Source of the DNA: Candidatus Limivicinus faecipullorum
GTDB lineage: Bacteria > Bacillota > Clostridia > Oscillospirales > Oscillospiraceae
Assembly (NCBI GenBank): GCA_018711755.1
Contig: DVHY01000191.1
Span: 1 to 7,761 of the forward strand
Length of the DNA: 7,761 nucleotides
Reading direction: 5' to 3'
In this document: in pieces, positions 1-5,789 of the stretch
How the letters are laid out: each line of letters begins with the position of its first letter
Numbering within the stretch: position 1 is the first letter of the stretch
Program-made: the position numbers and the translations under genes
Notes under the pieces: generated by a model
Database searches by the model: none
Seen by the model: the letters and a program-made list of their open reading frames with translations, nothing else
What the model was told of the DNA's origin: nothing

Positions 1-270
1 GAGGGGCGGCACCTGATAATCGTGGAGGATATACTGGACTCCGGGGTCACTCTCAGCTATCTCAAGCAGTACCTGATGGTGAGAAAGCCCGCCTCCATCA
101 CCATAGCCACTTTGATGGACAAGCCGGCCCGGCGCAAGGCGGATATCCATGCGGACTATTCCTGCTTCGAGATACCCGACGCCTTTGTGGTGGGCTACGG
201 CCTTGACTATAATGAGAGATACAGAAACCTGCCGTATATCGGCGTTTTGAAACCGGAGATATACTCCTGA
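1..270 (+). CDS. hpt: Hypoxanthine phosphoribosyltransferase, C-terminal part (5' end outside window)
   Basis: This is the purine-salvage enzyme that joins hypoxanthine or guanine to PRPP to give IMP or GMP in the cytoplasm. The frame is open from base 1 and ends at TGA 268-270, giving 89 residues. The PRPP-binding loop VEDILDSGVT lies at window residues 8-17, with the acidic pair E9/D10 expected there. The C-terminal block FVVGYGLDY followed by YRNLPYIGVLKPEIY is the characteristic end of bacterial HPRT and includes the purine-contacting region. About half of the usual ~175-180 residues is present; the rest lies upstream of the window. ftsH follows after 54 bases with no terminator between them, so the two are probably cotranscribed, as in the tilS-hpt-ftsH arrangement of many Firmicutes. 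The family call is very secure. Confidence 0.96.
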   Translation, partial: EGRHLIIVEDILDSGVTLSYLKQYLMVRKPASITIATLMDKPARRKADIHADYSCFEIPDAFVVGYGLDYNERYRNLPYIGVLKPEIYS

Positions 271-324
271 TATTTTCCCCTGATATAAACGATATCCCAG
301 CGCTGAAAAGGATGTGACACTTAC

Positions 325-2394
325 TTGAAACCGAACCGCAACCGAACCCGAGACCTTGGCTTTTATGTGCTGCTGATGGTGATAATGATACTGGTCATCT
401 TCACCATGACAGGGGACAACGAGGGCAACAAGGTAGAGAGCTACTCCGAACTGGTGCGTCTGTTCCAGGAGGAGAAAGTACAGTATTTTGAAACTGAAGG
501 CAACCTCATCAAGCTGAAGGTGAGGACCGACGACCCTGTGACCCCTGTGGAGGAGACGAGCTACGACCTCTACAGCTTCAGCGTTTTCTATGAGGATTTC
601 AAAGACCTTATAGCCCAGCAGCTTGAATCCGGGGTGCTGGAGGGCTACGATTATAAGGAAGGCTTCGTAGTGCCTTGGTGGGCCAGCTTCATCCCCTACC
701 TCATCATAATGGGCGCAGCCATGGCCCTGTGGTATGTGATGATGAACAAGGCCGGCGGCGGGGCCGGCGGAGTGGCCCGCTTCTCCAAGGCCCGCACCCG
801 TCTTGGCAGCGAGGAGAAGAACAAGAAGACCTTTGCGGATGTGGCCGGCTGCGATGAAGAGAAGGAAGAGCTGGCGGAGATAGTAGATTTCCTGAAGAAT
901 CCCAAGGCCTATACGGACATGGGCGCCCGCATACCCAAGGGCGTGCTGCTGGTAGGCCCTCCGGGCACCGGCAAGACCCTGCTGGCCAAGGCCGTGGCAG
1001 GAGAGGCCGGCGTGCAGTTTTTGTCCATATCCGGTTCCGACTTTGTGGAGCTGTATGTGGGCGTAGGCGCAGGCCGTGTGAGGGACCTGTTTGACCAGGC
1101 CAAGAAGGTGGCTCCCGCCATCATATTTATAGACGAGATAGACGCCGTAGGCCGCCAGAGAGGCAGCGGTCTTGGGGGCGGCCACGACGAGCGTGAGCAG
1201 ACCCTGAACCAGCTGCTGGTGGAGATGGACGGCTTCGGCAGCAACGAGGGCGTCATAGTCATGGCCGCCACCAACCGGGCGGACATCCTGGATAACGCCC
1301 TGCTCCGCCCCGGCCGCTTTGACCGCCAGGTCTATGTGGGACTGCCGGATATCCGAGGCCGTGAGGCTATATTGAAGATACACTCCAGAGGCAAGCACCT
1401 GGCGGAGGACGTGGACCTGAACTCCATAGCCAAGGGCACTCCCGGCTTTGCCGGCGCCGATCTGGAGAACCTGATGAATGAGGCTGCGCTGCTGGCCGTG
1501 CGCCGCCGCCACCGCTTCATCAATATGGAGGATATAGACGAGGCAATACTGAAGGTCCAGATGGGCCCGGAGAAGAAGAGCCGGAAGATGAGCGACAAAG
1601 CCCGCAAGCTCACCGCCTATCACGAGGCGGGCCATGCGGTCACCGGCCGCTACCTGGAGCATGTGGACCCGGTACACTATATAACCATCATACCCAGAGG
1701 CGCCGCCGGCGGCTTCACCCTCTTCAGACCCCAGGAGGACCTGGAGAACTTCAAGTCCAGAGCCGAGATGTTCGAGAATATCGTCATGGCACTGGGGGGC
1801 CGGATAGCTGAGAAGCTATTCCTGGACGATATATCCACCGGCGCTTCCGGGGATATACAGCAGGCCAGCTCCATGGCCAGGGACATGGTCATGCGCTACG
1901 GCATGAGCGACCGCCTGGGCCCCATCTCCTATGACAATTCCGGCCACAGCATCTTCATCGGCCGTGACTTTGGCCAGACCAAGAGCTACTCCGAGGAGAC
2001 TGCAGGTATAATCGACGAAGAGGTGAAGGCCATCTTCGACCAGGCCAGCGAGGTGTGCAGCAGGATACTCACCGAGCACGCCGACCAGCTGAAGGCCATT
2101 GCCGAGTACCTGCTGGTAAACGAGACCATGGAGGCCGAGGAGTTCAACTACTACTTTGAGCATGGCGAGTTCATGCCTATCAGCCCCAAGGCTGCCAGGG
2201 AGGCCCGGAACGACGACACCATCGAGCGTCCCGCCCGGAAGATCTCCATGGTGGACGGTTACGCTGAGGAGAAGGAACAGGCCCAGGGGGAGAAGAGCTC
2301 CGAGAGCCAGACTCAGGAGCCGGAGACCAAGCCCCAGGAAGCCGGCCAGGACGGCCAGACCCAGCCCGGGAACACTGAGAGCAATAAGGACTGA
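325..2394 (+). CDS. ftsH: ATP-dependent zinc metalloprotease FtsH
   Basis: This is a membrane-bound AAA+ protease that unfolds and degrades membrane and short-lived cytosolic proteins as a hexamer. Order along 689 residues: transmembrane segment about 11-28, extracytoplasmic domain, second transmembrane segment about 120-140, and a Gly-rich linker. The AAA+ module has Walker A GPPGTGKT 211-218, pore loop with Y244, Walker B IIFIDE 266-271, and second region of homology around 314-334 with arginine fingers R328 and R331. The M41 peptidase has HEAGH 433-437 and a third zinc ligand D510. The start is TTG at 325: an in-frame stop at 304-306 leaves no upstream ATG, and the next ATG would cut into the first membrane helix. 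AAAGGA precedes it at 307-312, a rather long spacing. Residues 646-689 form a hydrophilic Glu/Gln/Pro/Ser tail, making the protein about 45 residues longer than the E. coli or B. subtilis enzymes. Probably in an operon with hpt. Confidence 0.98.
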   Translation: MKPNRNRTRDLGFYVLLMVIMILVIFTMTGDNEGNKVESYSELVRLFQEEKVQYFETEGNLIKLKVRTDDPVTPVEETSYDLYSFSVFYEDFKDLIAQQLESGVLEGYDYKEGFVVPWWASFIPYLIIMGAAMALWYVMMNKAGGGAGGVARFSKARTRLGSEEKNKKTFADVAGCDEEKEELAEIVDFLKNPKAYTDMGARIPKGVLLVGPPGTGKTLLAKAVAGEAGVQFLSISGSDFVELYVGVGAGRVRDLFDQAKKVAPAIIFIDEIDAVGRQRGSGLGGGHDEREQTLNQLLVEMDGFGSNEGVIVMAATNRADILDNALLRPGRFDRQVYVGLPDIRGREAILKIHSRGKHLAEDVDLNSIAKGTPGFAGADLENLMNEAALLAVRRRHRFINMEDIDEAILKVQMGPEKKSRKMSDKARKLTAYHEAGHAVTGRYLEHVDPVHYITIIPRGAAGGFTLFRPQEDLENFKSRAEMFENIVMALGGRIAEKLFLDDISTGASGDIQQASSMARDMVMRYGMSDRLGPISYDNSGHSIFIGRDFGQTKSYSEETAGIIDEEVKAIFDQASEVCSRILTEHADQLKAIAEYLLVNETMEAEEFNYYFEHGEFMPISPKAAREARNDDTIERPARKISMVDGYAEEKEQAQGEKSSESQTQEPETKPQEAGQDGQTQPGNTESNKD

Positions 2395-2419
2395 GCGGCC
2401 CGAAAAACTGAATAAGACA

Positions 2420-2452
2420 AAAAGAGCTTTCGCATTTTGCGAAAGCTCTTTT
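2420..2452. terminator. Bidirectional intrinsic terminator between ftsH and the XRE gene
   Basis: A perfect 15-bp inverted repeat has arms 2420-2434 and 2438-2452 with a TTT loop at 2435-2437. On the plus strand the 3' arm ends in TTTT and serves ftsH, whose stop is 26 bases upstream. On the minus strand the hairpin is followed by TTTTTGTCTTATT and serves the converging XRE gene that stops at 2472. The symmetry and position between converging genes make a shared terminator the natural reading. Confidence 0.93.
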
Positions 2453-2471
2453 AACATATTGTGCTGCTTCT

Positions 2472-3014
2472 CTATCTTTTCCGGGTCCTGAAAAGGCCCA
2501 GTATGCCCAGAATAAGCAGAGCCGAGAATATCACCAGCATCGGCCAGTTGGGGCCGGCGCTGCTTACGTAAATGGCTGTGGGGCCGTCGGCTCCGCCGAT
2601 AACGCCGCTGGCTGCCCGGCTGAGATAGAGGCTGATAAAAAAGCCGTGGAGCCTGGGCAGCAGCTGCACCAGCAGGACCAGGCAGGCCGCCGCAACAGCG
2701 GCTATAGACAGAATGCGGCGCAGCCGCCGGTTTTTTTCCAGCTGCTCTGCCAACTTTGAGTTCAGTTCTGCCAGCCGTCCGGCCAGTTCATCTGCCCGGA
2801 CCGGGCTTCCGCCTTCTTCCTCGGCTGCTCCCAGCAGTTCCGCCGGGCTGCTGTCCAGAGCCTCGGCCAGGGCTATCAGCATATCCGCATCGGGAACGGA
2901 CAGTCCCTTTTCCCATTTGGACACGGTCTGCCGTACCACATGGAGCTTTGCGGCCAGCTCCTCCTGGCTGAGCCCGGCGGCGCTGCGCAGCCTTTTTATG
3001 TTGTCGCTAAGCAT
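2472..3014 (-). CDS. Membrane-anchored XRE-family transcriptional regulator with a C-terminal GADGPT motif
   Basis: This is a 180-residue predicted DNA-binding regulator tethered to the membrane. Residues 3-60 form an XRE/Cro-type helix-turn-helix, with LSQEELAAKL at 15-24 and the recognition-helix pattern RQTVSKWEKG at 28-37. A charged heptad-like stretch (about 73-100) suggests a coiled coil for dimerisation. It is followed by a hydrophobic helix (101-119), a short segment with GVIGGADGPTAIYV (137-150), a second hydrophobic helix (158-175) and a basic end RTRKR. The GADGPT motif matches a signature of sodium-translocating decarboxylase beta subunits, but the pump itself is absent. I chose ATG at 3014 because AGGAAGGGAG lies nine bases upstream; the in-frame TTG at 3023 directly abuts that site. 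The gene has its own promoter and a dyad that may mediate autoregulation. Target genes and signal are unknown. Confidence 0.9.
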   Translation of the reverse strand: MLSDNIKRLRSAAGLSQEELAAKLHVVRQTVSKWEKGLSVPDADMLIALAEALDSSPAELLGAAEEEGGSPVRADELAGRLAELNSKLAEQLEKNRRLRRILSIAAVAAACLVLLVQLLPRLHGFFISLYLSRAASGVIGGADGPTAIYVSSAGPNWPMLVIFSALLILGILGLFRTRKR

Positions 3015-3040
3015 GATATACAACTCCCTTCCTGCTGACG

Positions 3041-3069
3041 ATTATATATCCCGGAGCGGGAAAGGGCAA
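3041..3069 (-). promoter_or_regulatory. Promoter of the XRE regulator with a dyad in the spacer
   Basis: Read on the minus strand, the -35 box is TTGCCC (3064-3069), followed by a 17-base spacer and a perfect -10 box TATAAT (3041-3046). Transcription would start near 3034, leaving a leader of only about 20 bases that begins next to the Shine-Dalgarno site. The spacer contains the perfect inverted repeat TCCCG-GAG-CGGGA at 3049-3061, where a bound repressor would block RNA polymerase. Operator function is inference. Confidence 0.75.
3049..3061. promoter_or_regulatory. Candidate operator: 13-bp perfect dyad
   Basis: TCCCG and CGGGA arms flank a GAG centre between the -35 and -10 boxes of the XRE gene promoter. 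XRE-type repressors commonly bind short dyads of this size in their own promoters. The position fits negative autoregulation, but the site is GC-rich and short, so chance cannot be excluded. Confidence 0.45.
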
Positions 3070-3094
3070 GCAACGGAAATTAACAGATGGAGCA

Positions 3095-3125
3095 AAGGCC
3101 CCGGAGCCGGGTGCTTCGGGGCCTT
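3095..3125 (-). terminator. Weak hairpin after the four-cysteine orphan gene
   Basis: Arms AAGGCCCCG (3095-3103) and CGGGGCCTT (3117-3125) pair perfectly around a 13-base loop, ten bases beyond the stop of the minus-strand gene at 3135. On the minus strand the 3' arm runs into TTTGCTCC, a poor T tract. It may terminate inefficiently or only attenuate readthrough into the XRE gene. Confidence 0.45.
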
Positions 3126-3134
3126 GAAAACCGT

Positions 3135-3773
3135 TCAGACTATCTGGGCCATGAACTCCACATCCTCCGGCAGGAGCCGGTCGGGGCTGTAGAGCAGGGC
3201 GTATACGCAGCTGCCATCCAGCCCGACACAGTAGTTAGCCCGGAAACTTATCCAGCTGCCGCTTTCAAAATAGGGGAAGTTCTGGAGCTTGTGTATCTCC
3301 ACCCCCTGGGTCTGCTGACAGTCACCGGAGCCGAAGACCTGCTGGAGACAGAGGATGCGGCTTTTGTCCAGGTCGTACCAGTACTGCATGTACATCTCGT
3401 CACCGCTGCCGCCGGGGTCAGGGCGCATGTAGACGCCTTCCAGCTTCACATAGCCCTCCGGCAGGCTGGCGAATACGGCCAGCTCCCCGGACTGGACCTG
3501 CTGATAGCCGTCCTGCTCCAGCTGAGCGCCCAGATATTCCAGAAGCTCCTGCTCCGTCTCAAAAGGCGGGGGCAGGGGAGAGGCGGTAGGGGGGATGGGC
3601 TGGGACGTGTAGGGGGGCAGGGTCACGGACACTGCCTGGACCTGAGCCTCCGAGCTTTCGGCGGCGGGAGCCGTGGCGGCCGAATCGTCCCCGGCGGGCA
3701 TAAAAGCCCGGAAAGCCAGCAGCGCCGCCAGCACTGCCAGCATGCTTATACCGGCCCTCAACAACTGCTTCAT
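3135..3773 (-). CDS. Orphan membrane-anchored extracytoplasmic protein with four cysteines
   Basis: I do not recognise a family for this 212-residue protein. It has a short basic start, a hydrophobic helix (about 8-25), an Ala/Ser-rich spacer and a proline-rich linker (about 53-70), followed by a compact domain (about 71-212). There is no lipobox cysteine and no clear signal peptidase site, so an N-terminal membrane anchor with the domain outside the cell is likely. The domain holds four cysteines at 142, 152, 182 and 189, suggesting disulfides, and many aromatic residues. The alternating YMQYWYDLDKSRILCLQQV pattern is reminiscent of beta-rich extracytoplasmic domains of unknown function, such as those C-terminal to sigma regulators, but I cannot assign it. 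ATG at 3773 is well supported by AAAGGGGGAG seven bases upstream, and a promoter lies just beyond. The XRE gene follows on the same strand after 120 bases but has its own promoter. Confidence 0.85.
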   Translation of the reverse strand: MKQLLRAGISMLAVLAALLAFRAFMPAGDDSAATAPAAESSEAQVQAVSVTLPPYTSQPIPPTASPLPPPFETEQELLEYLGAQLEQDGYQQVQSGELAVFASLPEGYVKLEGVYMRPDPGGSGDEMYMQYWYDLDKSRILCLQQVFGSGDCQQTQGVEIHKLQNFPYFESGSWISFRANYCVGLDGSCVYALLYSPDRLLPEDVEFMAQIV

Positions 3774-3799
3774 ACAGGTACTCCCCCTTTCCTGAAATC

Positions 3800-3828
3800 A
3801 GTATAAACCCGGACAGATGGTAAAACAA
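3800..3828 (-). promoter_or_regulatory. Promoter of the four-cysteine orphan gene
   Basis: Read on the minus strand, the -35 box is TTGTTT (3823-3828), followed by a 17-base spacer and a -10 box TATACT (3800-3805). The expected start near 3793 gives a leader of about 20 bases that includes the strong Shine-Dalgarno site. The -35 match is modest and the -10 match is good. Confidence 0.65.
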
Positions 3829-3894
3829 GTCGAAAACTGGGGGAAAACCCGGGGAAATAGTTTAAAATAAGGCCCGGGAAAAGGGCGCAGGCTC

Positions 3895-3923
3895 TTGAGT
3901 ATTCCCGCCCCTTCTGATATAAT
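3895..3923 (+). promoter_or_regulatory. Promoter of the ychF operon
   Basis: The -35 box is TTGAGT (3895-3900), followed by a 17-base spacer and a perfect -10 box TATAAT (3918-3923), extended by an upstream TG at 3915-3916. Transcription should start near 3930 and give a leader of about 50 bases. The leader holds a GC hairpin (CGGCC 3945-3949 with GGCCG 3958-3962) just before the ribosome binding site AAAGGAG at 3965-3971. Confidence 0.85.
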
Positions 3924-3982
3924 ACTTTGGCAAATCAAGAAATGCGGCCTCTCCCGGGGCCGATAAAGGAGCTATAGATAAA

Positions 3983-5074
3983 ATGAAATTAGGAATCGTC
4001 GGCCTGCCCAACGTGGGCAAGTCCACCCTGTTCAATGCAATAACCAATGCGGGAGCCCAGGCGGCAAACTTCCCCTTCTGCACCATCGAGCCCAACGTGG
4101 GCATGGTCACCGTGCCGGACTCCCGGCTGGACTTTCTGGCAAAATTGTATGAGCCGAAGAAGTATACACCTGCGGTCATAGAGTTCGTGGACATCGCCGG
4201 ATTGGTGAAGGGAGCCTCCAAGGGCGAGGGCCTGGGCAACAAGTTTTTGGGCAATATCCGCTCCACCGACGCCATAATCCACGTGGTGCGCTGCTTTGAC
4301 GATGAGAACGTCATCCATGTGGAGGGCAATACCGACCCTAAACGGGATATAGAGATAATCGACCTGGAGCTCATCATGGCCGACCTGGAGATGGTGGAAC
4401 GGCGCATAGACAAGGCCGCAAAGGCCGCCAAGGGGGACAAGAAGTTTCTCCACGAGGAGGAGGTCTTTGAGGCCCTCCGGGACCACCTGAACGAGGGCAA
4501 GAGCGCCCGGAGCTTTGACTGCGACAAGGACGACATGGAGCTTATCATGACCTCCGATCTGCTGACCACGAAGCCCATCATCTATGCGGCGAACATGGAC
4601 GAAGAGGGCATCGCCGACTATGAGGCCAACCCCTATTACCGGGAAGTGGCGGAGATAGCGGCGGCGGAGAAGGCCCAGGTGCTGCCCATCTGCGCCAAGG
4701 TGGAAGAGGAGATAGCCCAGCTGGACGCAGAGGACCGGCAGATGTTCCTGGAAGAGCTGGGGCTTAAGGAGTCCGGGCTGGACAGGATGATAAAGTGCTC
4801 CTACTCCCTGCTGGGGCTTATATCCTTCCTCACCTGCGGCAGCGACGAGTGCCGGGCCTGGACCATAAAGAAGGGCACCAAGGCTCCCCAGGCCGCCGGC
4901 AAGATACACTCCGACTTTGAGCGGGGCTTCATCCGGGCGGAGATAGTGGCCTTCAAGGACCTGGAGGCATGCGGCAGCATGGCTGCGGCAAAGGAGAAGG
5001 GCCTGGTGCGCAGCGAAGGCAAGGACTATGTGATGAACGACGGGGATGTCACCCTCTTCCGCTTCAACGTATGA
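3983..5074 (+). CDS. ychF: Obg-like ATPase / redox-regulated ATPase YchF
   Basis: This is a cytoplasmic P-loop NTPase of the Obg/YchF family that associates with ribosomes and influences stress responses. The protein has 363 residues, the standard length. Motifs in order: G1 GLPNVGKST 7-15, the PFCTIEPN switch region at 31-38, G3 DIAGLVKGA 70-78, and a G4 position NMDE 204-207 in place of NKxD. That G4 change is the known basis for YchF preferring ATP over GTP. A helical coiled-coil insertion (about 125-200) and the C-terminal TGS domain (about 279-362) follow, with the signature RAWTIKKGTKAPQAAGKIH and the end NDGDVTLFRFNV. ATG at 3983 fits the ribosome binding site at 3965-3971. The stop overlaps the start of the next gene as ATGA, so the two genes are translationally coupled. 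Confidence 0.98.
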   Translation: MKLGIVGLPNVGKSTLFNAITNAGAQAANFPFCTIEPNVGMVTVPDSRLDFLAKLYEPKKYTPAVIEFVDIAGLVKGASKGEGLGNKFLGNIRSTDAIIHVVRCFDDENVIHVEGNTDPKRDIEIIDLELIMADLEMVERRIDKAAKAAKGDKKFLHEEEVFEALRDHLNEGKSARSFDCDKDDMELIMTSDLLTTKPIIYAANMDEEGIADYEANPYYREVAEIAAAEKAQVLPICAKVEEEIAQLDAEDRQMFLEELGLKESGLDRMIKCSYSLLGLISFLTCGSDECRAWTIKKGTKAPQAAGKIHSDFERGFIRAEIVAFKDLEACGSMAAAKEKGLVRSEGKDYVMNDGDVTLFRFNV

Positions 5075-5706
5075 GCTACATAGAGGCGGTGGAACTGGTG
5101 GGCATAGCGGCCTTCGCCGTGTGCGGAGCCATGCCCGCCATAGACAAGGGGGCGGACGTGTTCGGCGTGCTGTTCCTGGCGGTAGTCACCGCCCTGGGGG
5201 GCGGGGTCATCCGGGACATGATGCTGGGCTATCTGCCACCCAGAATGTTCACCAGCTATGCCTATATCTGCGTAGCCCTGGTGACGGCCTTTATAGTGTT
5301 CCTGGACGCCTATAAGCGCCGGGAGAGCTATGAGCACCACAAGGCCAGGCTGGACAGCATAGCCAATATCTTTGACGCCCTGGGCCTGGCGGTGTTCACC
5401 GTGTCCGGCGTGAATATGTCCATCGACCAGTGCGGCATGGGCAATCCCCTGCTGCTGGTGCTGCTGGGCATGACCACCGGCGTAGGGGGCGGAATGCTCC
5501 GGGACGTGCTGACAAATACCATGCCCGCCGTGCTGAGAAAGCGCATATACGCCATAGCCTCCATGAGCGGGGCACTGCTGTACTATGTGCTGCTGCGCCT
5601 GGACGTCCATGAGGTAGCCTCGGCTCTGGCGGCAATGGGGCTGATATTTGCCCTGCGCATCCTGGCCACGGTGTATAAATGGAACCTGCCGAAGGTGAAA
5701 ATGTGA
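5071..5706 (+). CDS. TRIC / UPF0126 family membrane protein (predicted cation channel)
   Basis: This is a 211-residue integral membrane protein of the UPF0126 (YadS-like) family, whose members share the fold of trimeric intracellular cation channels. Two internal repeats are visible, each with a glycine-rich kink and an RD pair: ALGGGVIRDMM around 41-51 and GVGGGMLRDVL around 137-147. Seven hydrophobic segments are expected, beginning at about 8. The charged loop KRRESYEHHKARLD (82-95) separates the two halves. The start is ATG at 5071, overlapping the ychF stop as ATGA. The frame remains open upstream inside ychF, but starting there would add an unrelated hydrophilic extension. No Shine-Dalgarno site is seen before 5071, so translation probably depends on ribosomes finishing ychF. 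Ion specificity cannot be read from sequence; bacterial TRIC members conduct K+ and other monovalent cations. Confidence 0.93.
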   Translation: MSYIEAVELVGIAAFAVCGAMPAIDKGADVFGVLFLAVVTALGGGVIRDMMLGYLPPRMFTSYAYICVALVTAFIVFLDAYKRRESYEHHKARLDSIANIFDALGLAVFTVSGVNMSIDQCGMGNPLLLVLLGMTTGVGGGMLRDVLTNTMPAVLRKRIYAIASMSGALLYYVLLRLDVHEVASALAAMGLIFALRILATVYKWNLPKVKM

Positions 5707-5737
5707 TGTTTCCCAGCCTTTGGCAGTCAAAAAGCCA

Positions 5738-5766
5738 TTGACAGAGGGCCGGGCCGGTGATATGAT
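5738..5766 (+). promoter_or_regulatory. Strong promoter for the thrS T-box leader
   Basis: A consensus -35 box TTGACA (5738-5743) is followed by a 17-base spacer and a -10 box TATGAT (5761-5766) with an upstream TG at 5758-5759. The expected start near 5773 gives a leader of about 250 bases before the thrS start codon. I see no terminator between the TRIC gene stop at 5706 and this promoter, so some readthrough from ychF is possible. Confidence 0.9.
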
Positions 5767-5789
5767 TACAGGGCCTGAGATAATATAAA

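Noticed and set aside
247..296. Possible promoter or operator in the hpt-ftsH gap (TTGAAA at 247-252; GATAT/ATATC repeat at 282-296)
   Set aside because: No acceptable -10 box lies at the right spacing from TTGAAA, and the inverted repeat has only 5-bp AT-rich arms. Cotranscription with hpt explains ftsH expression.
1816..2457. A 213-codon minus-strand open frame at the 3' end of ftsH
   Set aside because: It starts in the terminator hairpin, is antisense to the FtsH protease domain and has a repetitive Leu/Gly composition.
2472..2660. Sodium-translocating decarboxylase beta subunit, suggested by the GADGPT motif
   Set aside because: The protein has only two short hydrophobic helices and an XRE DNA-binding domain, far from the size and topology of the pump subunit. 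Only the motif is shared.
3015..3023. TTG at 3023 as start of the XRE gene
   Set aside because: It abuts the Shine-Dalgarno site with no spacing, whereas ATG at 3012-3014 has a nine-base spacing.
3087..3806. A 239-codon plus-strand open frame opposite the orphan gene
   Set aside because: The minus-strand reading has a strong ribosome binding site, a promoter, an N-terminal membrane helix and a proline-rich linker. The plus-strand reading has none of these and crosses the opposing promoter.
3989..4909. A 306-codon minus-strand open frame inside ychF
   Set aside because: It is fully antisense to conserved YchF motifs, and its translation shows no domain. It arises from the codon bias of the true gene.
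4969..5070. Upstream extension of the TRIC gene to an ATG at 4969
   Set aside because: The extension is only the out-of-frame reading of ychF and is hydrophilic and unlike the family. ATG at 5071 gives the normal length and an ATGA overlap.
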